Source of the DNA: Paracoccaceae bacterium
GTDB lineage: Bacteria > Pseudomonadota > Alphaproteobacteria > Rhodobacterales > Rhodobacteraceae
Direction of reading: 5' to 3'
NCBI GenBank assembly: GCA_020628545.1
Contig: JAHDEX010000004.1
Coordinates: forward strand, 54,436 to 118,435
DNA length: 64,000 bases
This document shows positions 54,502 through 63,998 of the stretch, in pieces; position 1 is the first letter of the stretch; each line of letters begins with the position of its first letter. Position numbers and translations under genes: made by a program. The notes beneath the pieces are model-generated. The model saw nothing but the letters and a program-made list of their open reading frames with translations. It was not told the DNA's origin and ran no database searches.

Positions 54502-55033
54502 AGATGTCACCGATGTTTTCGACGATCTTGGTGAGAAGCAGCATGCCGAGGATCAGGATGGCCATCCACCACACAAATTGGAAAACGATGGCGCCAATAC
54601 CGAAAGACATCCCGTAAAAACCGAAATGCCAATCTTCCTTTTTTAACAAGGAGACGGCGGCGAGTATCATTCCAGTGCCGGCAATAAATGGGGTGGCAAC
54701 AAAGAGCACTTCAAAGACGCGTTGAGAGTATGGAACTGGCTCGGGTTCTGGCGCGATGCCGCGAAGGGATTGCCATGCCGAGCGTTTGATATCACCAGCG
54801 ATCTGCCCAATCTGTTCGCCGATTGACGCCGTTTCCTGATTCATCACGATGGCGATTTGCACGAACACAAGACCCATCGAGACCGCACCAAAAATGATGG
54901 CCCAGAGGCCCCAGTGATGCGGGAAATCGGGATCACGCTGGGCTGAGTATTCGGTCACGATATGCTTTGCCTTGGCCGTTTCACTTGTAACGTGCCACGA
55001 TCGTGTGACTAAAGTTTGGCGAAGTCGCCGCAT
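54485..55033 (-). CDS. Hypothetical membrane protein (up to 182 aa)
   Basis: A small protein with three or four hydrophobic spans: WAIIFGAVSMGLVFVQIAIV, VLFVATPFIAGTGMILAAVS, FGFYGMSFGIGAIVFQFVWW and MAILILGMLLLTKIV. A short polar part with EPEPVPYSQR lies between. The start is uncertain: the listed ATG has a weak ribosome site, and a GTG 75 bases later (VTEYSAQ) may be the true one. I do not recognise a family. Its 3' end overlaps thiQ by 17 bases on the other strand. Confidence 0.6.
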   Translation of the reverse strand: MRRLRQTLVTRSWHVTSETAKAKHIVTEYSAQRDPDFPHHWGLWAIIFGAVSMGLVFVQIAIVMNQETASIGEQIGQIAGDIKRSAWQSLRGIAPEPEPVPYSQRVFEVLFVATPFIAGTGMILAAVSLLKKEDWHFGFYGMSFGIGAIVFQFVWWMAILILGMLLLTKIVENIGDIFSFGG

Positions 55034-55073
55034 GTCTGAGGGATTAGTTTTGCGCGTGTCCTAAGCAGCGCAA

Positions 55074-55102
55074 TCAAAAAGGCCCGCCGGGTGGGGCGGG
55101 CC
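55074..55102 (-). terminator. Intrinsic terminator of the petABC operon
   Basis: On the minus strand GGCCCGCC-CCACCC-GGCGGGCC forms a perfect eight-pair stem followed by TTTTTG. It sits 11 bases after the petC stop. Confidence 0.9.
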
Positions 55103-55113
55103 TCTTGAGTATC

Positions 55114-55983
55114 TTAGGTTTCTTTTTTGCCCTTGTGCGGCGCCCAAAGGCGCTTGTTGGTCAAGTAGAGCAATACGGACAGGATCGCGAGGAAGACGAC
55201 GCCGGTCAGGCCAGCCTCTTTCCGGGCGTTCAGCTTTGGTTCGGCTGTCCACATCAGGAAGGCTGAGACGTCTTCAGCAATGGAATCCAGGTCGGTCGCA
55301 TGGCCGTCAGCGTATTCGACATCATCGCCGTAGAGCGGCGGGGCCATCGCTATCCAGGATCCTTCGACTTTGTGTGTACCATCTTCGTACTTGCAGCTGT
55401 CCGGGAAACCACCAACGGTGAAGTACTTGTTGTAGTACCCGTCCATCGGTTCGCCTTCGAGGGCGCATTCAGGTTCTTCTTCATAGCCGGTCAGGATGGC
55501 GTTGATGTATTCAGCACCGCCCATCCCGTACCACAGCTGTGCCAGACCCGTGCCGTACGGGCCGTGGAAGCCAGCGCGCGCTTTCGCCATCAAGGACAGA
55601 TCGGGCGCGTTTGCGAGACCAGATGCCGGGAACTTGTCAGCCGGTGTCGCCGGGCGGAAGTCACCTTCACCATCAAAGAGAAGTGGGTCGAAGACCTCAT
55701 AGTACTCAGCATAGGCGAACACCTGATCTTCCGGCAGACCGGGACCACCGTCGTCTCCGAGCGTACGGAGCGCGACGTGTTCGAGGCCGTGGCAGGCGGA
55801 GCAGATCTCAGTATAGACCTGCAGACCGCGCTGCAGCTGCATCTGGTCATAGCTGCCAAACATCCCATCAAACGGGAAGTCCACGTCAGGCACGTTTCCA
55901 GCTTCACCCGCGGCCATCGCCTGGCCTCCTGTGAGGGCCAGTGCGGTTGCCGCTGAAAGGGTAAGGTTACGGATCAATTTCAT
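55114..55983 (-). CDS. petC: Cytochrome c1 of the bc1 complex
   Basis: A 289-residue subunit with an N-terminal signal peptide (about 1-25, ending AMAAGEAG), the haem site CSACH at 61-65, and one C-terminal membrane helix ([20 protein letters not shown]). It takes electrons from the Rieske protein and passes them to cytochrome c2. Placed third in petA-petB-petC, 11 bases after petB, and followed by a terminator. Confidence 0.97.
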   Translation of the reverse strand: MKLIRNLTLSAATALALTGGQAMAAGEAGNVPDVDFPFDGMFGSYDQMQLQRGLQVYTEICSACHGLEHVALRTLGDDGGPGLPEDQVFAYAEYYEVFDPLLFDGEGDFRPATPADKFPASGLANAPDLSLMAKARAGFHGPYGTGLAQLWYGMGGAEYINAILTGYEEEPECALEGEPMDGYYNKYFTVGGFPDSCKYEDGTHKVEGSWIAMAPPLYGDDVEYADGHATDLDSIAEDVSAFLMWTAEPKLNARKEAGLTGVVFLAILSVLLYLTNKRLWAPHKGKKET

Positions 55984-55994
55984 CGTGTCTTTCC

Positions 55995-57338
55995 TTACTC
56001 AGCCGGTGTCGAGACAGTTTTGGTGCCGCCGACATTGGGGGCGTAATGCGCCTTGAAGTCTTCCTCAATCGTGGCCGGAGGTGTGTCCGGCTTTTCGATC
56101 ACACCCAGAAGCGGCAGGATCACGAGGAAGTAGGCAAACCAGTATGTCGAGCCGATCAGCGCAATCCAGTCGTATGGGAATTCAGCCGGGCGTGCGCCCA
56201 CCCACATCAACAGGATGAAGTCGGCAACCAGCAGCCAGAACCACCATTTGAACATCGGACGATACCGGCCGGAGCGAACTGACGACGTATCAAGCCATGG
56301 TGCAAGTGCCAGCACGACGATCGCGCCGAACATGGCGAGGACACCAAAGAACTTCGCATCAATGATGCCGAAACTGATGAACTCAACCAGCATCACAAGC
56401 CATACGTCAGCAGTGAATGCGCGCAGGATGGCGTAGAACGGCAGGAGGTACCATTCCGGCACAATGTGTGCAGGTGTCGCCAGCGCGTTGGCTGGGATGT
56501 AGTTGTCGGGGTGGCCGAGGTAGTTCGGCATAAAGCCGACAACAGCCATGAACAGCACCATGATGATCGCCAGTGCGAACAGGTCCTTGATCACAAAGTA
56601 GGGCCAGAACGGCAGTGTGTCTTTGGCGGCGTCTTCCTTGGACGTGCGGCGGACCTCAACCCCGGTTGGGTTGTTGTTGCCAGTCGTGTGGAAGGCCCAG
56701 ACGTGTAGGATCGTCAGACCCAGCAGCACGAATGGCAGCAGGTAATGCAGCGAGAAGAAGCGGTTCAGCGCGGGCTGACCCACTGCGGACGCACCCAAGA
56801 GCCATGTTTGCACGGCCTCACCAACAAACGGGATCGCACCGAAGAGGCCTGTAATAACAGCCGTACCATGGAAGGACATCTGACCCCATGGCAACACGTA
56901 GCCCATGAATGCGATACCCATCATCAGGACGAGCATCAGCGAGCCGAGCACCCACGTAACTTCTCGCGGGGCCTTATAAGACCCGTAGTAGAGACCGCGG
57001 AAGATGTGCATGTAGACGGCAAAGAACATCAGCGATGCGCCGTTCATGTGGAAATAACGGATCATATGGCCGCCATTCACGTCGCGCATGATGTGTTCAA
57101 TTGAGGCAAAAGCCATGTCCACATGCGGCACGTAGTGCATCACGAGTACGATGCCGGTGACGATCTGCATCACCAGCGCAAAAACAAGAACGATGCCCCA
57201 GATCCACATCCAGTTCAGGTTCTTGGGTGTGGGGATCATCAGGGTGTCATATGCCAGGCCGATAATCGGCAGGCGCTTTTGCATGCCTTTCTCAAAGTCT
57301 GACTGTGGGTCGTAGTGGTCGTGGGGAATGCCGCCCAT
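55995..57338 (-). CDS. petB: Cytochrome b of the bc1 complex
   Basis: A 447-residue membrane protein with eight helices carrying the two b haems and the quinol (Qo) and quinone (Qi) sites. Paired His ligands are visible in helix B ([28 protein letters not shown]) and in helix D ([21 protein letters not shown]), and the Qo motif [14 protein letters not shown] is complete. AAGGAGAG precedes the ATG, 12 bases after petA. Confidence 0.98.
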   Translation of the reverse strand: MGGIPHDHYDPQSDFEKGMQKRLPIIGLAYDTLMIPTPKNLNWMWIWGIVLVFALVMQIVTGIVLVMHYVPHVDMAFASIEHIMRDVNGGHMIRYFHMNGASLMFFAVYMHIFRGLYYGSYKAPREVTWVLGSLMLVLMMGIAFMGYVLPWGQMSFHGTAVITGLFGAIPFVGEAVQTWLLGASAVGQPALNRFFSLHYLLPFVLLGLTILHVWAFHTTGNNNPTGVEVRRTSKEDAAKDTLPFWPYFVIKDLFALAIIMVLFMAVVGFMPNYLGHPDNYIPANALATPAHIVPEWYLLPFYAILRAFTADVWLVMLVEFISFGIIDAKFFGVLAMFGAIVVLALAPWLDTSSVRSGRYRPMFKWWFWLLVADFILLMWVGARPAEFPYDWIALIGSTYWFAYFLVILPLLGVIEKPDTPPATIEEDFKAHYAPNVGGTKTVSTPAE

Positions 57339-57350
57339 GGGTTTCTCTCC

Positions 57351-57926
57351 TTAACCGAGTTGTAGCGTAAATTCGTCGATAAACGACGCAACGGGCACGG
57401 GCAGGTTCGCCGGTGCAGGACCTTTGCGGATGCGTCCAGACGTGTCGTAGTGAGAGCCGTGGCAGGGGCAGAACCAACCGCCAAAATCACCGGCTCCATC
57501 GCCCAGCGGCACACAGCCAAGGTGGGTGCAGACACCCATCTGAACCAGCCAGTTGCCTTCTTCGTTCAACGCACGGTTTTCGTCAGTCGCAGGCGTTCCG
57601 GCAGGCAGGTTGTCATTGCCCGCGTCCTGGTCTGGCAAGGAAGATACGTCGACCGCGCGTGCTTCTGCGATCTCTTCCTCGGTCCGGTTGCGGATGAACA
57701 CAGGCTTGCCCTGCCACAGCACGGTGATCTGTGTGCCCGGGTCAACAACGCTTACGTCAACGCGGATCGAGGCCAATGCCAGAACGTCAGCGGACGGGTT
57801 CATTTGATTCACGAGAGGCCAAACAGCGGCGCCTGCCGCAACGGCCCCAGCGCCAGCAGTGGCGTAATAGATAAAGTCGCGTTTCGTGGCTGAGTAGCCT
57901 GTCGCGTGATCGTCTGCTTGTGACAC
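57351..57926 (-). CDS. petA: Rieske iron-sulfur protein of the bc1 complex
   Basis: A 191-residue protein with one N-terminal membrane anchor (about 18-38) with a twin-arginine-like lead ([10 protein letters not shown]) and a periplasmic 2Fe-2S domain. The cluster ligands are Cys133/His135 (CTHLGC) and Cys153/His156 (CPCHGSHYD), with the disulfide partners Cys138 and Cys155. Translation starts at GTG, with GGAGA upstream. It is first in petABC, whose promoter lies in the gap to the right. Confidence 0.97.
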   Translation of the reverse strand: MSQADDHATGYSATKRDFIYYATAGAGAVAAGAAVWPLVNQMNPSADVLALASIRVDVSVVDPGTQITVLWQGKPVFIRNRTEEEIAEARAVDVSSLPDQDAGNDNLPAGTPATDENRALNEEGNWLVQMGVCTHLGCVPLGDGAGDFGGWFCPCHGSHYDTSGRIRKGPAPANLPVPVASFIDEFTLQLG

Positions 57927-58267
57927 GGGATCAGTCTCCGTTTACTAGTGCGGCATTGCGCGCGGGTAGAGCGCGGACTCACCCGTCCGCCCAATTGGCC
58001 GCTGTTTAGACGGCAATTTCTTGCCCGTCCAGCGGACATTCCCGCGCATCTGTGTTGCAGTGCTAAGATAGTCTGGTTTCAACTCCGTCAAGTGCACCGG
58101 CGTGCGTTAGGAATCTGGATGATGTGGTAAAAATCTGTTCAGACCCAACTGGTTGAATCGTGAGGGCGGATAGCTTGGAGCGCTTAAGCGGATGTGATCG
58201 CTCACCCCCTTGTGACACTGAGGTGAGGGCGCTACGTGAGCCTTAAGAAAAAGTGAGTCGCGCAGAG
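57927..58267. other. Intergenic region between divergent petA and outer-membrane protein genes
   Basis: It should hold the petABC promoter (minus) and the promoter of the two barrel genes (plus). An inverted repeat CTCACC / GGTGAG is seen at 58201-58206 and 58222-58227, about 40 bases before the first barrel gene, with TGTGACAC in its centre. No open frame with protein character and no RNA gene was seen. Confidence 0.5.
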
Positions 58268-58918
58268 ATGAAACCGATCCTGATCAGCACTGTTTTGGTT
58301 ATGAGCGCCATCGCCATGCCCGCATCTGCGGAGTTAGAATTGAGCTTTTACGGCGGATATCAGGCAGATACGTCTTCGGAGGTAACGATCCGCGGCGATG
58401 ATGTCGTGGCCGACCGCGACCTTGAAATCGATTGGGCGGCCAAGCCTTTCACGGCGCCCCCGTACTACGGCATTCGCGTCACGAAGTGGCAGACTCCAAC
58501 TTTGGGCTTTGGTCTCGATTTCACCCATAACAAGGTGTACCCCAAAGATGGCGAGCTTCCAGCTGATATTGACCGGCTAGAGTTCACGGATGGGCTGAAC
58601 ACCTTGACGGTGAACGGCTACTATCGCTTTGAAAGTCTTGAAAACGGTCTGACGCCCTATGTGGGTGGTGGTTTGGGTATCTCTGTCCCGCACGTCGAGC
58701 TGGAATCCGGAACATCGCGGACCCATGGGTTTCAGGTGACCGGCCCTGCTGCGACTGTGATCGCGGGCGCGAGCTTTCCCATCGATGACCAATGGTCTGT
58801 CTTTGGAGAGTACAAAAGCACCTTTACGAGCAATGAAGGTGATCTGGACACCGGCGGCACCGTCAGTTCGGATATCATAACCAATGCGATCAATATCGGT
58901 GTCAGTTTCAACTTCTGA
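58268..58918 (+). CDS. Outer-membrane beta-barrel protein (LpxQ-like?), first of a tandem pair
   Basis: A 216-residue protein with a signal peptide (ending PASAELELS, residues 17-25) and alternating strands ending in a C-terminal Phe, as in outer-membrane barrels. FGLDFTHNKVYPKD, LEFTDGLNTLTVNGYYRF and TPYVGGGLGISVPHVE are the clearest blocks. These blocks recall small barrels annotated as lipid A oxidase (LpxQ) in rhizobia; that link is from memory and unproven. The start MKPILIS was chosen with AGAG upstream. Confidence 0.7.
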   Translation: MKPILISTVLVMSAIAMPASAELELSFYGGYQADTSSEVTIRGDDVVADRDLEIDWAAKPFTAPPYYGIRVTKWQTPTLGFGLDFTHNKVYPKDGELPADIDRLEFTDGLNTLTVNGYYRFESLENGLTPYVGGGLGISVPHVELESGTSRTHGFQVTGPAATVIAGASFPIDDQWSVFGEYKSTFTSNEGDLDTGGTVSSDIITNAINIGVSFNF

Positions 58919-58948
58919 CCCCGGGTTGATGTCAAAGGAGAAGACGTG

Positions 58949-59608
58949 ATGCGGTACCACCTGATCCTTGCCGCGGCTGCGGCCCTGCCTGTTGGCGCTG
59001 CAGCGCAAGAATGGGAAGTGAGCCTGTACTACGGCGAACAGGGCGCCCCGCCTTCCGATGTTGTGATCAGTGGCGATGATGTGATCCCAGATCTTGATTT
59101 CGAACAGGACTGGGTCGGCAATTCGAGCACATGGCCGATTTATGGTGGCGTGAGGATCACTTACTGGCGGACTGCGAACTTTGGGTATGGCCTCGATTGG
59201 ACGCACAACAAGGTCGAGCCCAAACGCGGGTCAGAGCCCGCGGGGTTTCGCAACCTTGAATTTACTGATGGCCTGAACACTTGGTTGTTGTCGGCCTATT
59301 ACCGATGGCCAGATGCTGTCGAGACGCCAATCGGTGGCATCACGCCATATATCGGTGCGGGTGCGGGGATCTCCTTGCCCGGCGTCGAAGTGCGATTTGG
59401 GACATCTGACACGTTCAACTATCAAGTAACTGGCGTTGCGGCTGCAGCGCTTGCCGGTGCGAGCATTCCGTTGACGGAGGAGTGGTCCCTTTTTGGTGAA
59501 TACAAGGTGACCTACACACAAAACGAAGTTGCGCTTGATACCGACGGGACGCTGACTAGCGATATCAGCACGAACGCGATCAACTTAGGGATCAGCTACC
59601 GCTTCTGA
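58949..59608 (+). CDS. Outer-membrane beta-barrel protein, second of a tandem pair
   Basis: A 219-residue paralogue of the preceding gene, 30 bases downstream. Shared blocks are YGLDWTHNKVEPKRG, LEFTDGLNTWLLSAYYRW, TPYIGAGAGISLPGVEV, the DTDGTLTSDISTNAINLGI end and the terminal Phe. The signal peptide ends GAAAQEWEV. A GGAGAAG ribosome site precedes the ATG. A shared origin by tandem duplication is clear from the block order; the two have diverged considerably. Function as for its neighbour is uncertain. Confidence 0.72.
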   Translation: MRYHLILAAAAALPVGAAAQEWEVSLYYGEQGAPPSDVVISGDDVIPDLDFEQDWVGNSSTWPIYGGVRITYWRTANFGYGLDWTHNKVEPKRGSEPAGFRNLEFTDGLNTWLLSAYYRWPDAVETPIGGITPYIGAGAGISLPGVEVRFGTSDTFNYQVTGVAAAALAGASIPLTEEWSLFGEYKVTYTQNEVALDTDGTLTSDISTNAINLGISYRF

Positions 59609-59735
59609 GGCGGCCTGATCCAATTGAGCGCCCTGCGGGCGCGCGACATTTTATGGTTTGGTCACGCGAGTGTCGCGCGCGGGGATTGGACAGGACGCCT
59701 GCGGCGGGCAGGTATTTTTGTCCAAAAGAAGACAA
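59607..59735 (+). repeat. Dispersed intergenic repeat, copy B (ends in terminator-like hairpin)
   Basis: This partner of 8310-8435 starts at the stop codon of the second barrel gene. It carries the same GCGCCC-TGC-GGGCGC hairpin and TTTGGTCAC, and ends in CCTGC-GGCGG-GCAGG followed by TATTTTTG. It lies between convergent genes, as copy A does. Confidence 0.7.
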
Positions 59736-59743
59736 GTACTGCG

Positions 59744-60346
59744 CTACTCAGGTGCTGTTTGCTGCATGCTGGGACGTTCGCAGAATTTGGCGTGCCAAGC
59801 GGCGAGGGCATCATGTCCCTCTCGCCAATTCCGTGCGCCATGGCGCAGGTCGACGTAGGAAAGCGCGCAAGCAATGCTGATTTGCCCCATGTCGAGTGGG
59901 CCGTTCAAATGGCTCATCCAGCGCTCATTGACTGCCTTGATGCCTCGGCTGACCTTTTCCCACTGTGCTTCAATCCAGTCGGGGGATTGTTGCGCGTCCG
60001 GGCGGAGGCGAACTTCGTAGGCCATCGAGACAGCGCATTCCATTATCCCATCGCCGGTTGCTTCCAGCGTCAGCGTCTCCCAGATCCGGGAGGCGGGGTA
60101 GAGGGGGCCATCGTTGGTGTCATTGAGAAAGCGTGTGATCACGCGGCTGTCGTAGAGCGCCGGACCCTCGTCGCGGATCAGGGCAGGGATCTTGCCGATG
60201 GGATTGGCGGAAACCACTTTTTGGTCGGACGCAAACGGGGTGGTTGCGACATCCATCTCTGCGACTTGGTCCAAGAGGTCAAGTTCGCGCACGAGAACGC
60301 GGACTTTGCGCACGAAAGGTGAGGCGGCAGAGACGGTGAGTTTCAT
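59744..60346 (-). CDS. Glutathione S-transferase family protein
   Basis: A 200-residue protein with a thioredoxin-like N-terminal domain (MKLTVSAASPFVRKVRVL, ANPIGKIPALI, YDSRVITRFL) and an all-helical C-terminal half. Catalytic Ser is likely in the AASPFVRK segment. It may conjugate glutathione to electrophiles or act in redox reactions. It lies three bases after the PaiB gene and is probably co-transcribed with it. Confidence 0.88.
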   Translation of the reverse strand: MKLTVSAASPFVRKVRVLVRELDLLDQVAEMDVATTPFASDQKVVSANPIGKIPALIRDEGPALYDSRVITRFLNDTNDGPLYPASRIWETLTLEATGDGIMECAVSMAYEVRLRPDAQQSPDWIEAQWEKVSRGIKAVNERWMSHLNGPLDMGQISIACALSYVDLRHGARNWREGHDALAAWHAKFCERPSMQQTAPE

Positions 60347-60348
60347 GA

Positions 60349-60984
60349 TCAGGATCCTTTTGACAAAGTGTCGGTATGGCGCATGAGATGCGCAAGGGCC
60401 TGACTGTCGCTGCCAATGGTTGAGGTTTCCACCTTATCAGCGGCGCGCAGGCGTACGGCGTCGGGCTTGTTTTGGTTGAGTTTCCACGTGCCTGTGATCT
60501 CTGAGACGTTCAGGCGGCAGGGCACAATCTGACGCATCATACGGTCACGGACCTCTGGCGTCATCTTTGACGTGGTCCACGGGGGTTTCGGGGTCAGCTG
60601 ATCCTCAAAATGTGCCGATTGCAGATCCAACATTGCTTGCATGTCGGCGTCCGGCAAACGGGTTAGCGACCCGCGCAAGTGGACAGCGACGTAGTTCCAG
60701 GTGGGGACCTGGTCGTCGACCTCATACCAATCCGGGGAAATATAGCCATCGGGGCCGTTGACGGCGATGACCGCGCTTTGTGGCTCATCGAGAAGGCGCA
60801 GGATCGGGTTCGACCGGACGAGGTGCAGGTCGGCAGATGTGCCATCCGTGGTAAGCGCAAAGGGGATATGGCTGATCAGCGGCCCGGCGTCTGCGTTCAA
60901 AACCAAAGCCCCGAAACCGCGGCTGCGGGCAAAGGCGATATTCTGGATGTCATCAGCTTTGCGGAAGGCGGGGTTGGGATGCAT
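60349..60984 (-). CDS. FMN-binding PaiB-family protein
   Basis: A 211-residue protein of the PaiB/FMN-binding split-barrel type. MHPNPAFRKADDIQNIAFA at the N-terminus, GPLISHIPFAL, and DQVPTWNYVAVHLRG are signatures. PaiB is named a negative regulator of sporulation proteases in Bacillus, but in other bacteria the role is unknown, possibly flavin-linked. It lies between two GST genes on the same strand, suggesting a detoxification group. Confidence 0.9.
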   Translation of the reverse strand: MHPNPAFRKADDIQNIAFARSRGFGALVLNADAGPLISHIPFALTTDGTSADLHLVRSNPILRLLDEPQSAVIAVNGPDGYISPDWYEVDDQVPTWNYVAVHLRGSLTRLPDADMQAMLDLQSAHFEDQLTPKPPWTTSKMTPEVRDRMMRQIVPCRLNVSEITGTWKLNQNKPDAVRLRAADKVETSTIGSDSQALAHLMRHTDTLSKGS

Positions 60985-61024
60985 GAAGTGCCTTCTTTGG
61001 CGCAGTGTCGGAGTAGACCCAGTC

Positions 61025-61678
61025 CTACGGAAAGTAGCTGGGCGGGTCGCCTGCGGCCCAGACCGGGCGTTTGGCCATAATCGTTTTGAAGCTGTCAGAG
61101 GTTTCCCAGGCGGTCAACCAGCGGATCAGATGTGGCCAGTCCTGCGCGTCGAACCACGCGCGGTCGGTGTTGGCGAATTGGCGGACAAAGGGGCGTAGGG
61201 CCGCATCTGCCATCGTCTCAGGTTCGCCAAGCAGATGCGCGTGATGGGCAAGGCGGCTGTTGTGGTCATGCAAGATGGTTGCGGCTTTGGCCCGGTCGGC
61301 ACTGGTATCACGGTCGGGGAATCGCACCGCGTATTTGGTGTGATCGAGCGCGGTTTTGAATGGGCCGTCGTTGGTGTCTATTAGGCTGTTGGTGCCGTCG
61401 GGGTCGGCCAGCCAGTTTTGCGGATCACTTTGCGCCAGGGCCCAGAGCATGACATCGCGGCTTTCGTCGATGACTTTGCCGGGTATTTGCAGGACAGGCA
61501 CCGTGCCCTTGGCACTGGCCGCGAGAAATGGGGCGGGTTTGTCTTTGAGCAGGATCTCTCGGATTTCCACCTTTATACCGGACGCCAGGATCGCGAGCCG
61601 TGCGCGCATGGCGTAGGGGCAGCGGCGGAATGACCAGAGGATTGGAGCTTGTGGCATATGGTTTGTGGTGTCGGGCAA
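61025..61678 (-). CDS. Glutathione S-transferase family protein
   Basis: A 217-residue protein. The N-terminal thioredoxin fold has WSFRRCPYAMRARLAI with a Cys-Pro-Tyr active site like glutaredoxin or omega/YibF-type GSTs, then KGTVPVLQIPGKVIDESRD. A helical C-terminal domain follows. The true start may be seven codons later (MPQAPILW). Cys-type GSTs act in thiol transfer or reduction rather than conjugation. It is 40 bases upstream of the PaiB gene. Confidence 0.88.
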   Translation of the reverse strand: MPDTTNHMPQAPILWSFRRCPYAMRARLAILASGIKVEIREILLKDKPAPFLAASAKGTVPVLQIPGKVIDESRDVMLWALAQSDPQNWLADPDGTNSLIDTNDGPFKTALDHTKYAVRFPDRDTSADRAKAATILHDHNSRLAHHAHLLGEPETMADAALRPFVRQFANTDRAWFDAQDWPHLIRWLTAWETSDSFKTIMAKRPVWAAGDPPSYFP

Positions 61679-61729
61679 ACCCTGACCTGCGGTTGAATTG
61701 TGAATTCAGCGCGTGCGGCTGATGATGGA

Positions 61730-61752
61730 GGGAGTTGTTTTGGCCAGATGAA
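61730..61752 (+). repeat. Second copy of the bchH-bchL repeat
   Basis: The 23 bases are identical to 24048-24070 (GGGAGTTGTTTTGG, then CCAGATGAA). The left hairpin arm (CTCC) is missing here, so only the right part of the element is kept. It lies between the stop of mtaB and the start of the GST gene. Confidence 0.65.
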
Positions 61753-61766
61753 GCAAGGGTCGTCGT

Positions 61767-63023
61767 TTAAGCGGTGAGTTGGGTGCCTGTGGAGCCGGTG
61801 ATTTGGATGGTCACGATTTGGCTTTCGGGCTGGTCGGAGGTGAAGGTCACTTCGGCAAACTGTGGGGTACGGCCCATGCGGGGGTTCTCCATGAGAACGG
61901 GATGGGTTTTGCCGATTTGCTTTTGCAGGTGTTTTTGTACACGGGCATCACCGGCGGCCCGTAGGCGAGCCGCACGGGTCTTGATATCGCGTCCATTCAC
62001 GGCGGGCATGCGGGCAGCTGGGGTGCCTTGGCGCGCGGAATAGGGGAAGACGTGGAGCCAGGTAAGATTGCAGTCCTCAACCAGTTTGAGCGAGTTTGCA
62101 AAGGCGGCCTCCGACTCCGTTGGGAAGCCTGCGATGATGTCAGCGCCAAAGGTCATTTCTGGTCGGAGCTTCAGCGCATCTTCGGTAAAGCGAATCGCAT
62201 CGTCGCGTAGATGCCGGCGTTTCATCCGCTTGAGAATGAGATCGTCGCCGTGTTGCAGTGACAGGTGCAAGTGCGGCATCAGGCGCGGCTCGGTGGCGAT
62301 GGCTTGCATGAGGTTTTCGTCAACCTCGATGCTGTCTATCGAAGAGATGCGCAGGCGCGGCAGATCCGGCACCAGTTTGAGAATTCGCATGACGAGGTCG
62401 CCGAGCTTGGGTTCCGAGGGCAAATCCGCACCCCAAGATGTCAGATCAACGCCGGTGAGGACGACTTCGTTATAGCCCTTCCCAACGAGCCGCTTGATCT
62501 GATCGACCACTACGCCCGCAGGCACAGATCGCGAATTGCCGCGCCCATAGGGAATGATGCAGAAGGTGCAGCGGTGGTCGCAGCCGTTCTGGACTTGTAC
62601 ATAGGCGCGTGAGCGAAGGCCAAAACCGTCAATCAGGTGACCAGCGGTTTCTGTCACTGACATGATGTCATCGACCTGAACCGGTTCGGTTTGCCCGATC
62701 AGATCAGGTGCGAGGCCAGCCCAAGTGGCCGGGTCCATTTTTTCGGTGTTGCCGAGGACGACGTTAACCTCGTCCATATCTGAGAACGTTTTGGGCTCCG
62801 TCTGCGCGGCACAGCCTGTGACAATGATCTCGGCATCTGGATTGGCGCGACGCTGTTTGCGTATATCCTGTTTGGCTTTGCGCACAGCCTCCGCGGTCAC
62901 AGCGCAGGTGTTCACGATGATCGCGTTTGACACGCCCGCTTGGGTGGCGAGGTCTTTCATCGCCTCGGTCTCGTAGGCATTCAACCGACAGCCGTGGTTG
63001 GAAAAGATCGGGGCCTTAGCCAT
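61767..63023 (-). CDS. mtaB: tRNA t6A37 methylthiotransferase MtaB
   Basis: A 418-residue radical SAM enzyme that adds a methylthio group to t6A37, giving ms2t6A in tRNAs reading ANN codons, including tRNA-Lys. The N-terminal UPF0004 domain has [23 protein letters not shown] and VTGCAAQ (second cluster cysteines). The radical SAM cluster is [18 protein letters not shown]-terminal TRAM-like part follows. The ATG overlaps the end of dapF by eight bases; an ATG 12 bases upstream is another option. A tRNA-Lys gene lies about 900 bases away. Confidence 0.95.
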   Translation of the reverse strand: MAKAPIFSNHGCRLNAYETEAMKDLATQAGVSNAIIVNTCAVTAEAVRKAKQDIRKQRRANPDAEIIVTGCAAQTEPKTFSDMDEVNVVLGNTEKMDPATWAGLAPDLIGQTEPVQVDDIMSVTETAGHLIDGFGLRSRAYVQVQNGCDHRCTFCIIPYGRGNSRSVPAGVVVDQIKRLVGKGYNEVVLTGVDLTSWGADLPSEPKLGDLVMRILKLVPDLPRLRISSIDSIEVDENLMQAIATEPRLMPHLHLSLQHGDDLILKRMKRRHLRDDAIRFTEDALKLRPEMTFGADIIAGFPTESEAAFANSLKLVEDCNLTWLHVFPYSARQGTPAARMPAVNGRDIKTRAARLRAAGDARVQKHLQKQIGKTHPVLMENPRMGRTPQFAEVTFTSDQPESQIVTIQITGSTGTQLTA

Positions 63024-63828
63024 GCCAGACACCATCAAAGACGTGTGCCGTGGGGCCTGTCATCCAGACTCCATCAGTGCGCCAATCGATCTGCAAGCTG
63101 CCGCCATCGAGGTCAATCGTGACCTTGCGCCCGGTCAGGCCGCGCCGGTTGGCGGCCACCGCAGTCGCGCAAGACGATGATCCAGATGCGAGCGTCACAC
63201 CCACCCCGCGCTCCCACACGCGCATGCGCAAGTGATCTGCGCCGATCAGGCTGGCAAATTGCACGTTGGTACGTTCGGGATAGAGCGGGTGATATTCAAT
63301 TGCGGCGCCGCGCCCTTCAAGGTCGACCCTTTCGGCATCCTCAACAAAGAAGGTACAATGTGGGTTTCCCATGCCGGTTGCCGTTGGGCGTCCATCAATT
63401 GGTAACTCAAGCGTGTCCATCTCTTCAGCCAGCGGAATATCTGACCATTGCAATTGCGGGTGACCCATGTTGACCGACGCAAGCCCATTCTCTTCCACGG
63501 CATGAAGCGTTCCACGATCCGTGGTGATCGTCAGTGTGCTTTTGGCGTCTTGGTCCATCAGATGACGGGCGATACAACGTGTGGCGTTACCGCAGGCAGC
63601 AGATTGCGACCCGTCGGCATTCCAGAATGTCAGATGAACGTCGGCTTCAGACGCGTCCGACAAAACCGCAAGCTGATCGAACCCAACACCGCGATGACGA
63701 TCGGCCATCGCCATTGCCAGGGCCGCATCCACGCGCGGGGTGATTCCCCGTTCGTCGATAACTACGAAGTCATTTCCCAGTCCATGCATCTTCATAAACG
63801 GGATTGCAGAGGCGGTTTTTGCGGTCAT
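63016..63828 (-). CDS. dapF: Diaminopimelate epimerase
   Basis: A 270-residue enzyme that converts LL- to meso-diaminopimelate for peptidoglycan and lysine synthesis. The two catalytic cysteines are visible as Cys79 ([10 protein letters not shown]) and Cys220 ([11 protein letters not shown]); [12 protein letters not shown] at the start is typical. The chosen ATG is MTAKTAS; a shorter start at MKMHGLG cannot be excluded. It is co-transcribed with mtaB. Confidence 0.96.
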   Translation of the reverse strand: MTAKTASAIPFMKMHGLGNDFVVIDERGITPRVDAALAMAMADRHRGVGFDQLAVLSDASEADVHLTFWNADGSQSAACGNATRCIARHLMDQDAKSTLTITTDRGTLHAVEENGLASVNMGHPQLQWSDIPLAEEMDTLELPIDGRPTATGMGNPHCTFFVEDAERVDLEGRGAAIEYHPLYPERTNVQFASLIGADHLRMRVWERGVGVTLASGSSSCATAVAANRRGLTGRKVTIDLDGGSLQIDWRTDGVWMTGPTAHVFDGVWHG

Positions 63829-63922
63829 GCTGCGGCATATAGACAAAGCGCGGGTGCTATTCCAGCACTGCGTAGATTTGGGGTTGACCGGGGTGCCGGG
63901 TCTTCCTAGAAGCCCCCGCAGT

Positions 63923-63998
63923 GGGCCGTTAGCTCAGTTGGTAGAGCAACTGACTTTTAATCAGTGGGTCGCAGGTTCGAATCCTGCACGGCTCACCA
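63923..63998 (+). tRNA. tRNA-Lys (anticodon TTT)
   Basis: A 76-base cloverleaf including encoded CCA. The acceptor stem GGGCCGT/ACGGCTC pairs with one G-U; the D arm contains AGCTCAGTTGGTAGAGC, the anticodon loop ACTTTTAAT with anticodon TTT, and the T arm GCAGGTTCGAATCCTGC. It decodes AAA and AAG and is a substrate class for the MtaB enzyme encoded nearby. Confidence 0.98.
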
